Shown here piece by piece: positions 36,024-43,202 of a stretch of DNA of 64,000 bases. Below the pieces are notes generated by a model. That model saw only the letters and a program-made list of their open reading frames with translations, was not told the origin of the DNA and did not search any database. The stretch is from assembly GCA_030154025.1 (NCBI GenBank), contig JASKKT010000004.1:1-64000 (forward strand), written 5' to 3'. Position numbers and translations under genes: made by a program. Source of the stretch: Methanolobus sp. Its GTDB lineage: Archaea > Halobacteriota > Methanosarcinia > Methanosarcinales > Methanosarcinaceae. Each line of letters starts with the position of its first letter. Position 1 is the first letter of the stretch.

Positions 36024-37511
36024 ATGAAGGAACATACTCACTCAGTGTGCCCTCTGTGCGGGGAGTTGATAGACGCTGCCATATTGGAGGAGGATGGCAG
36101 GATCATCATGGAAAAGACATGTGCTCTTCACGGTCAGTTCAGGGATGTATACTGGTCGGACTCCGCAATGTACAGTAAATTCAGCAAGTTCTCACGCATT
36201 GGTTGCGGCCTTTTGAACCCTAATGTGAACTTAAACTCGGATTGTCCTTTCCAGTGCGGATTATGCACATCCCATAAGACAGGCACTATCCTGGCAAATA
36301 TCGACGTCACCAACAGGTGCAATATGTCTTGTCCCGTGTGCTTTGCAAACGCCCGGGTCTCGGGAAGGATATATGAGCCTGAAATGGAACAGATACGCAG
36401 CATGATGACAATGCTTAGGGACCAGAAGCCTGTACCATGCTTCGCGATACAGTTCTCGGGAGGAGAGCCCACTGTGCGTGAAGACCTCCCGGAGATAGTG
36501 GAGATGGCCAGAGACCTCGGTTTTGTGCAGATACAGGTCGCTACTAATGGGATAAAGTTTGCTCAAAGCGTTGCCTACGGAGAAAGGATGGTACAGGCAG
36601 GGATGCATACCATATACCTGCAGTTTGACGGGGTAACGCCTGAGCCATATATAAAGATGAGGGGATTCAACGCCTTTCCGATCAAAGAGAAGGCAATTGA
36701 GAATGCGCGTAATGCAGGCATCCGCAGTATCACCCTTGTACCCACTCTTACAAAAGGTGTCAATGATCACCAGGTAGGAGATGTGATAAGGTACGCGGTG
36801 AAGAACAGGGATGTTGTCAAAGGGGTGAATTTCCAGCCGATATCATTCACAGGACGTGTCCGGCAGGAAGAGAGGGAGATGGGCAGGATTACGATCCCTG
36901 ACCTTGCCAGACTCACCGAGGAGCAGACGGATGGGAGAATACCATGTGATTCCTGGTATCCTGTACCCTTTGTGGTGCCTATATCGAGATTCCTTTCAAA
37001 GGCCAGGCATAAACCCCTGCCTGAAATGACAGTACATCCACACTGTGGTGCAGCTACCTATATCTTCGTGGACGAAGGCAAGATCATTCCCATTACTGAA
37101 TTTGTGGACGTGGAAGGGCTCATGGAGATGATCGATGAAGCTTCCCATGAGCTTGACCACGACAGCAGGAACCTGCTCGTGCTGGCGGATGTGCTGCGCA
37201 AGGTACCCGGTTTCATAGATCATGACAAAGAACCAAAATCAGTCAATGTCACAAGGATGCTGCTCAATGTCCTGAGGGAAGGTGGGGAAAGTGTGGTAAA
37301 ACAATTCCACAGGGAGAGCCTTTTCCTTGGTGCCATGCACTTCCAGGACATGTATAACATGGACATGGAAAGGATACAAAGATGCGGGATACATTATGCA
37401 ACACCTGATGGCAAGGTCATACCATTCTGCACCTATAATACGCTTCACAGGGAAAGAGTGGAAGCCCGGTTCTCAAGACCTTATGCGCCAGCTAAAGAAG
37501 AGTACACGTAA
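36024..37511 (+). CDS. tes: Radical SAM protein, probable tetraether lipid synthase (Tes-like)
   Basis: This 495-residue radical SAM enzyme has the SAM-cluster motif CNMSCPVCFANA (Cx3Cx2C). The N-terminal CPLCGELIDAAILEEDGR...CALHGQF pairs, then SDCPFQCGLC, suggest additional metal or Fe-S sites. QFSGGEPTVREDLPEI binds SAM. C-terminal cysteines (HPHCGAAT, IPFCTYN) add another cluster. This layout matches the archaeal tetraether synthase family (MJ0619/MA_1486 type) that couples two archaeol tails into tetraether lipids; this is recalled family knowledge, so the assignment is likely rather than certain. ATG 36024 was preferred to GTG 36009. Confidence 0.7.
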   Translation: MKEHTHSVCPLCGELIDAAILEEDGRIIMEKTCALHGQFRDVYWSDSAMYSKFSKFSRIGCGLLNPNVNLNSDCPFQCGLCTSHKTGTILANIDVTNRCNMSCPVCFANARVSGRIYEPEMEQIRSMMTMLRDQKPVPCFAIQFSGGEPTVREDLPEIVEMARDLGFVQIQVATNGIKFAQSVAYGERMVQAGMHTIYLQFDGVTPEPYIKMRGFNAFPIKEKAIENARNAGIRSITLVPTLTKGVNDHQVGDVIRYAVKNRDVVKGVNFQPISFTGRVRQEEREMGRITIPDLARLTEEQTDGRIPCDSWYPVPFVVPISRFLSKARHKPLPEMTVHPHCGAATYIFVDEGKIIPITEFVDVEGLMEMIDEASHELDHDSRNLLVLADVLRKVPGFIDHDKEPKSVNVTRMLLNVLREGGESVVKQFHRESLFLGAMHFQDMYNMDMERIQRCGIHYATPDGKVIPFCTYNTLHRERVEARFSRPYAPAKEEYT

Positions 37512-37566
37512 CAGGATCCAATACCCACTGCTATAGAAAGAGCAAGTTACTGAAGAGGTTGCTGAA

Positions 37567-38055
37567 ATGATTGGAAGACAGATCGAGAGCGTGATCATCG
37601 AGATCCCTAAAGGAAGCCGGAATAAGTATGAATACGATAAGGAAAAGAAAATGATCAAGTTTGACAGAATGCTCTTTTCCTCAATGGTGTATCCGTGCGA
37701 CTATGGCTTCTTCCCGGACACTCTGGCGCTTGACGGTGATCCCCTTGATGTGCTGGTGCTTACATGGGAGCCTACATTTCCCGGATGTCTCATAGATGTG
37801 CATCCCGTCGCATTGTTTGATATGGAAGACGACAAGGGACGGGACGAGAAGATACTCTGTGTCCCGGAGAGCGACCCGCTGTGGAACCATATAGAGAGCA
37901 TTGAACAGGTTCCACCTCATCTGCTAAAGGAAATACCGCATTTCTTCGAGACATACAAGCACCTGGAAAATAAGCATGTGAAGATCATTGGCTGGGAAGA
38001 CCTGGATGCGGCCGTGCAGGTACTAAAGGAGGCTAAATCCAGATACAAGGAATAG
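37567..38055 (+). CDS. ppa: Inorganic pyrophosphatase (family I)
   Basis: This soluble enzyme hydrolyses pyrophosphate to phosphate and drives biosynthetic reactions. The 162-residue length is typical. IEIPKGSRNKYEYD holds the substrate-binding Lys/Arg/Tyr residues, and DGDPLDVLVL is the signature with the Mg-binding aspartates. Further residues are in YPCDYGFFPDTLA and KGRDEKI. AAGAGGTTGCTGAA precedes the ATG. It is the normal archaeal cytosolic form. Confidence 0.96.
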   Translation: MIGRQIESVIIEIPKGSRNKYEYDKEKKMIKFDRMLFSSMVYPCDYGFFPDTLALDGDPLDVLVLTWEPTFPGCLIDVHPVALFDMEDDKGRDEKILCVPESDPLWNHIESIEQVPPHLLKEIPHFFETYKHLENKHVKIIGWEDLDAAVQVLKEAKSRYKE

Positions 38056-38108
38056 AATAAGTGAAGAAACGCTACTTCAAATGTGCATAATGCCGATCTC
38101 CCAGACAT

Positions 38109-38435
38109 TCAGAAGTAGGTCTCTGTCACATACCTGCGCATCATCCTGTGGGTATTGAAATAATAGGCTATCATTCCTATGGAATTCTTCATTATGTTGA
38201 TCCACTCATCCCGCCTGTTGTAATATTCGGGGATGATAACGTACTCCAGTTTATAATAGAGGTCGTCAAGTTCCATGGATTCGGCTTCTTCAGGAGACCT
38301 CTCCGTACCCGGGGCCTCATAGGGCTGCTTGGGGGTGTTGAGCCATACGTCAACGCCTGCAATCATCGTCAGGGCCAGGTCCATGTCATAGTTCTCCAGG
38401 AAGACGATCTTCACGCTTTCCCTGAGTTCACTCAT
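38109..38435 (-). pseudogene. Glycogen phosphorylase remnant (C-terminal pieces joined in frame)
   Basis: The 108-residue ORF joins two parts of an alpha-glucan phosphorylase (GT35) C-terminus. VKIVFLENYDMDLALTMI and GVDVWLNTPKQPYEAPGT are the region just before the PLP-lysine segment. LDDLYYKLEYVIIPEYYN and MKNSIGMIAYYFNTHRMM form the extreme C-terminus. The segment between them, including the PLP-binding part (GTSGMKA in intact enzymes), is deleted in frame. It still has a start (ATG 38435), a strong ribosome site (GGGGGAGGTTAT) and no stop. It is catalytically dead but could be translated, either as a relic or as a re-used small protein. Confidence 0.78.
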
Positions 38436-38634
38436 ATAACCTCCCCCATGATATGACTGCTGACGAGAAACTGCCAGTCCTCTTTAACAAAATGGGCATG
38501 CAAGGTTAAAGATTCTTGGGTTTACTGCTTTTCACGCCTTTCCGGCCGTGTTCAAATAAGGAAAGATATACGGCCTTTTTGGGAATAAACTTATTAAACA
38601 TTAGAACGAAGGGTTATTGAGGTCAGGGGTTAAC

Positions 38635-41244
38635 ATGAGGAAACACATTAATGTATCTTTACTGGTAAGTGTATTAATAATCACAGCGATCTTTCTGGCA
38701 GTACCTGCCACAGCGCAGAACAACACCACGGGAAACCGCATCTGGTCTGCAGATGAGAACCTGTCCCTGCAATACACATGGACAGCCCAGAGTTATTCGG
38801 GATTCTACTTCGACCTTGATTCAGGCGAAGGATCGGAGACACTGACAGTCAGCCTGCAAAGTCCGTCTAGCAGGACAATACCTGCCGGAGCACTTGAATA
38901 TTCCACCACACCCATCAACACCAACTTTGATCGGAATGACTGGGGTTCCTACCAGGTCATAGGGTTCATGGCAGAGCGTTATTTTGCCGGCTATACCGAT
39001 AACTCACAGTTTGCGGATGACGATGTAAGCCTCATATCCAACGGACAGCTCACAAGGGTCCTTGTGGACGAGGACACACGAAGGTCCGTCTTTGCAGGTT
39101 CTGCGATCGTCCTTAATGAAGGCTACAGGCTCAACATTGTGGAAGTGGACCTTAACGGGGACAGTGTGCTGCTTAACCTGGTGAAGGACGGACAGGTGGT
39201 TGATACTGCCATTATCTCAGGTAACAGCGACTATGTATACGAGGCTGATCTGGGTACACAGCAGGATGTACCGTTGATAGCTGTCCATTTCAGCAACATA
39301 TTCCGGGGAACCGAAACCAACGCAGTGTTCATACAGGGTATTTTCCAGATATCCGAGAACTATGTGGAAATAGAGACCGGTGACAGGTTCGGCAGGATGG
39401 AGATCCAGTCGTTCAGCGAGAACGAGATAAGTATGGAGAATACCAATTCCATATCCCTTACAAGAGGAAACACCATACCTATCATGGGGAAGCTGCAGTT
39501 CGTTGTTGCGGATGACAGCATATTGAGATTTGGACCTGTAGTGGAGACATCACAGCCCGGTATCTATGAGCTCAGGGGGACTGTGGTCGAAGGAGAAACA
39601 TATACATGGACACCATTGAACTTCGAAGGATTCTACTACAATATTGACGAAGGAGTAGGCACCGAATCCCTGGAAATAACCGAACTGAACGGCAGGACTA
39701 TCAGTTCAGGGAACCTTGTATACAGGAGCGTACCTCAGCAGGTGGGCTTTGAATACAGCCCCTGGGGAAGCTTCAATGTGATCGGCTTCCTTGCAGAGAA
39801 GTACTTCGCAGGTTATGTGGAGAACAGCTTCACAGGCAACGAAAGCCTTCTCTCGGGCGGCCAGCTTTCCAGGGTCCTTATAGACAGTGACAGCAGGGCC
39901 TCCCTTTACACCGGCTCCTCACTTGTGCTGGACGAAGGATACAGGCTGGTGATCGAAGAGGTCGATCTTGACGGTTCACGGGTGCTTGTGAGGCTGGATA
40001 AGGACGGCAGCGAGGTCGATACAGGCATTGTCTCCTCAGGAAACGATTATGTATATGAGGCAGATGTTGGCGATGCCGACAGCATACCCATAATAATCGT
40101 ACACTTCAGGGAGATATTCAGAGGCACTGAAACGAATGCCGTATTCGTTGAAGGCATATTCCAGATATCGGAAAACGTGATAGATATCGAGTCCGGTGAG
40201 ACTTTCGGAAGGATGGAGATCTCAAGTGTCTCTTCGGATGAGATCGTCATGACAAGCGACCGCTCCATTACGCTTTCAAGAGACAGCAGTATATCTGTCA
40301 TGGACAACGTGAGGTTCAGGGTTGCAGATTCCAATACTGTGAGGTTCTATCCATACGTAGAGGTCACAACTGCAGAAGATGCCGATCCTCTCGAGATCAA
40401 TATTCCACGGGCTATCGCTCAGAACATGCCCGTGAGCATAGAGGTCACTTCACGTGGAGCGGCAGTGGAGAATGCAGTAGTGATGTTCGGGAACACGGAA
40501 GTAGGCAATACCTCTGCCAACGGCACAATATCATTCACTCCGGGAGAAGTGGGCACATTCACTGTTACAGCAGAGAAGGAGGGATTCGCGCCCGGAAGTG
40601 CCGAAGTTGAGGTCATATCCCCCGACGACCTGAGCAGGAGGCTTGCTATAGATGTATCACCCTCTGAAGTGAATGTTGGAGACAACATCAGCATAACTGT
40701 CACGACACTGATAGACGGAATACCTGTAGGGGATGTGGAAGTGTTGTATGACGGCAGGCTGGTGGGTACTACAGGTACCGACGGCAGGGTCAACCACACA
40801 GCAATGGATGCAGGCATGCACAGGATAAGCACTTCTTCAGACCAATACCTTGAAGCTGAACTGAACATAGAGGTTCAGGGGCCGGAAGCCAGGCACTCCT
40901 ACTCTAACCTTACTATAGAGCCCCTTGTTGCAGAGACAGGAGACGATGTAACGATCTCTGCAAGTATAAGGAACATAGGTACCGAAACCGGGGAAGAGGA
41001 TGTGCAGCTTCTCATCAACGGGAACGTTATGGCAACCGAACAGGTCATACTGGATCCCGGACAGGAAGAGACTGTGAGCTTTACAGTAAGCATGGATGAG
41101 GCAGGCGTTTATAATGCAAGCATAGGGAATCAAAATGGTACCTTTGAAGTTGAGGAGAGCCGTGGGATACCTGCAGCCGGCATCGCAATAGGCTTGCTTG
41201 TAGTGGTCATAGCAGCTGTATGGATACTGAGGAAGCGGAGCTGA
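38635..41244 (+). CDS. S-layer protein, Methanosarcina type (two DUF1608 domains)
   Basis: This is a cell-envelope protein of 869 residues. A signal peptide (NVSLLVSVLIITAIFLAV, cleavage near TAQ) is followed by two repeated S-layer domains of about 270 residues. Both contain the same strings, such as SGFYFDLDSGEGSETLTV versus EGFYYNIDEGVGTESLEI and ENYVEIETGDRFGRMEI versus ENVIDIESGETFGRMEI. Then come about 250 residues of Ig-like/CARDB-type domains and a single C-terminal helix (IAIGLLVVVIAAVWIL) with RKRS. It is anchored in the membrane and may be the main S-layer or a related protein. The long acidic tether seen in some is replaced by the Ig-like part. ATG 38635 was chosen over the upstream TTG, with AGGGGTTAAC before it. 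Confidence 0.88.
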   Translation: MRKHINVSLLVSVLIITAIFLAVPATAQNNTTGNRIWSADENLSLQYTWTAQSYSGFYFDLDSGEGSETLTVSLQSPSSRTIPAGALEYSTTPINTNFDRNDWGSYQVIGFMAERYFAGYTDNSQFADDDVSLISNGQLTRVLVDEDTRRSVFAGSAIVLNEGYRLNIVEVDLNGDSVLLNLVKDGQVVDTAIISGNSDYVYEADLGTQQDVPLIAVHFSNIFRGTETNAVFIQGIFQISENYVEIETGDRFGRMEIQSFSENEISMENTNSISLTRGNTIPIMGKLQFVVADDSILRFGPVVETSQPGIYELRGTVVEGETYTWTPLNFEGFYYNIDEGVGTESLEITELNGRTISSGNLVYRSVPQQVGFEYSPWGSFNVIGFLAEKYFAGYVENSFTGNESLLSGGQLSRVLIDSDSRASLYTGSSLVLDEGYRLVIEEVDLDGSRVLVRLDKDGSEVDTGIVSSGNDYVYEADVGDADSIPIIIVHFREIFRGTETNAVFVEGIFQISENVIDIESGETFGRMEISSVSSDEIVMTSDRSITLSRDSSISVMDNVRFRVADSNTVRFYPYVEVTTAEDADPLEINIPRAIAQNMPVSIEVTSRGAAVENAVVMFGNTEVGNTSANGTISFTPGEVGTFTVTAEKEGFAPGSAEVEVISPDDLSRRLAIDVSPSEVNVGDNISITVTTLIDGIPVGDVEVLYDGRLVGTTGTDGRVNHTAMDAGMHRISTSSDQYLEAELNIEVQGPEARHSYSNLTIEPLVAETGDDVTISASIRNIGTETGEEDVQLLINGNVMATEQVILDPGQEETVSFTVSMDEAGVYNASIGNQNGTFEVEESRGIPAAGIAIGLLVVVIAAVWILRKRS

Positions 41245-41285
41245 AACAGATAATAACAGGAAAAAGTAAGTCAGATGTAAACATG

Positions 41286-41325
41286 GATACCTGTTCACAG
41301 AGCAGGTATCTGTATCTCTGTTTTT
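41286..41325 (+). terminator. Intrinsic terminator after the S-layer gene
   Basis: GATACCTG-ttcacagag-CAGGTATC is a perfect 8-bp stem, followed by TGTATCTCTGTTTTT. It lies about 40 bases after the S-layer stop. It could also slow transcription arriving from the convergent EamA gene. Confidence 0.6.
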
Positions 41326-41360
41326 AGTTCAGTGTACCATTCCTGAAATTCCATGGATGC

Positions 41361-42340
41361 TTAGTATTTCCTGAATAGCCAGAAGGTCATCCTGGAAATA
41401 TATGGAGATCTGGCACTCGCTACATTAGGAAAGCCCGGAACCTGTTTTTCAACGTTGTCTATATATATCGCCCGGTCATCCCGGACAAGTATCAGGGCGC
41501 CAAGCAGAATCAACAGGCATCCCTGCATGGTCCTCATCAGTATGGGCTCGTGCAGGAAAAGGGAGCTGAATATGATGCCGCTCACAGGTTCGAGCAGTGC
41601 CAGCACGCTTACTGTCTGGGCCGGTATCTTTCCCGCACTGTTGAGATATAACAGGGATGCAAATGCTGTTGTGACGATACCGAAAACGATCAGCACCGGG
41701 AGATTCGGCTCAAGAACTTCCCCTGAGATCCTGCTCCCGAAAGGTATCAGTATCAACAGGCTTATGAATGATGGCCAGAAGAGCTGGGATGTGCCTGAAT
41801 AGTCTGTCTTCAGATAGCTGACAGTCATTATAGTGCCACTGTAGGAAAGGCCTGAAACAAGCCCAAACAGCACACCTTTTATAAGATGGTTGCCACTTCC
41901 GAAAAGTCCCCCACGGGCATCACAACCAGCAGGATGCCTGCAAGCGACAGGAACAATGACATCATGCTGCGCCTGGTGATCCTGTCTCCCAGGATAAGTG
42001 GCGACATAAGAGTAACATACACAGGTGCCGTATATAGCAGAAGGACAGCTGTGGAAAGCCCGGCATATGTGATGGAGCTGAAATAAGCGTATGCAGTAAT
42101 TACATTGAACACACCTATGAGCAAAACATACCGCTTCTTTATTCCAAGCCGGAAAACTTCATACTTCTTTGTTATGAGCAGGTAGGTCACCAGCAATGAA
42201 AAGCCGAACAGGAGCCTGTAAAAGATAACGGAGCTCACGCCCATTCCGCGGACATGCTTAAAGAAGACACCGCTTGAGCCAAAGATAGTGCATGCTATGA
42301 CCAGCTCAAGATAGGAGTAGCGTCCGTTTTTAAGTTGCAT
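41361..42340 (-). pseudogene. EamA-family (DMT) transporter split by a frameshift
   Basis: Two consecutive ORFs make one drug/metabolite exporter with ten helices. The first (42340-41879) covers helices 1-5, starting LELVIACTIFGSSGVFFKHV, and the second (from about 41905) covers helices 6-10, starting GVLFGLVSGLSYSGTI. Both EamA repeats are recognisable. The break lies at GACTTTTCGG near 41902: one extra T would give GDFFGSGNHLIKGVLF and restore the frame. The break in a T-run could be a sequencing error or a phase-variable/inactivating indel. The substrate is unknown. Confidence 0.78.
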
Positions 42341-42397
42341 ATCGATTGAGACCTGTAATGCATTCCAAATTTAAATGGGTATTCTTGAATAAAAATA

Positions 42398-42420
42398 TAT
42401 AGGTGTGCGCACCACCTATA
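42398..42420. promoter_or_regulatory. Nested palindrome upstream of the EamA gene
   Basis: TATAGGTG and CACCTATA form a perfect 8-bp inverted repeat around a TGCGCAC core, and GTGCGCAC at the centre is itself palindromic. It lies about 60 bases before the EamA start and overlaps an A+T-rich promoter-like stretch. It is an operator candidate in the divergent EamA/NYN promoter region. Confidence 0.45.
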
Positions 42421-42578
42421 ATATAGACATTGTATATTATTCCTATAGCAGCACACCCCTCTCCTGAAAATAATATAATTTTACAAGTATAAAATATTTA
42501 CAGAATATATGTATTCTCCACTGGAAATACAGGGGTTATTGATCTCATGCATATAATAGGTGGGGTACAATAGAGGGT

Positions 42579-42590
42579 GCTTATATATTA
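42579..42590 (+). promoter_or_regulatory. TATA box for the NYN gene
   Basis: GCTTATATATTA is placed about 50 bases before ATG 42637. It is followed by AAGGGAGTTAAGCA as the ribosome site. Confidence 0.5.
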
Positions 42591-42636
42591 CAGAGTAATA
42601 ACTACATGTATTACCAGAATATAAGGGAGTTAAGCA

Positions 42637-43152
42637 ATGTACACTTCTCAAAACGGAGGCGCCCCATACAAGAATCAAAGAGTGGCTGTATTTGCCGATG
42701 TACAGAATATGTTCTATTCTGCCAGGAGCAACTATTACGACAGCAGGCTGGACTATGAGAAATTGCTTGTTGCCGTCCTGAAAGGCAGACCGCTTGTGAG
42801 AGCTATAGCTTACCTTGTCGAGACAGAAGAAGTAGACCAGTCAGGATTCAAGTATCTGCTTAAAAGCATCGGCTGGGAGGTCAGGACAAAGCAGCTGAAG
42901 GTCCGCCCTGACGGTTCCACTAAAGGTGACTGGGACATGGGGATTGCGATCGATGCAATATCCATTTCCTCTAAAGTCGATACCGTGGCACTTGTAAGTG
43001 GCGATGGTGACTTCACTGCCCTCGTAAGCCACCTGAAAGCTTCCGGAGTGCGTGTGGAGGTGTATTCCTTTGAGAGGAACACGGCATCAGAGCTTATCAA
43101 CTCTGCCACTGAGTACTATCCTATTGACGAGAGTTTCCTGCGGAAGAAATAG
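42637..43152 (+). CDS. NYN (LabA/DUF88) domain protein, probable RNase
   Basis: This is a 171-residue NYN/PIN-like fold protein. The acidic pattern is AVFADVQNMFYSAR (first Asp and Asn), KGDWDMGIAIDAI (central Asp) and VALVSGDGDFTALV (SGDGDF signature), which together form the metal site of NYN nucleases. The C-terminal VRVEVYSFERNTASELI completes the fold. Members act on RNA; the specific target is unknown. It is monocistronic with its own TATA box and convergent with the P-type ATPase gene. Confidence 0.9.
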   Translation: MYTSQNGGAPYKNQRVAVFADVQNMFYSARSNYYDSRLDYEKLLVAVLKGRPLVRAIAYLVETEEVDQSGFKYLLKSIGWEVRTKQLKVRPDGSTKGDWDMGIAIDAISISSKVDTVALVSGDGDFTALVSHLKASGVRVEVYSFERNTASELINSATEYYPIDESFLRKK

Positions 43153-43186
43153 GTAATGTCAGAAATAAAAAATACCTGACATCCCG
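43150..43186 (+). terminator. Hairpin between convergent NYN and P-type ATPase genes
   Basis: ATGTCAG and CTGACAT form a 7-bp stem around AAATAAAAAATAC, with AGGTA/TACCT as an alternative pairing. It starts at the NYN stop codon. A weak T-run makes it a probable rather than clear terminator. Confidence 0.4.
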
Positions 43187-43202
43187 CTCCACTTGTATCA
43201 CT

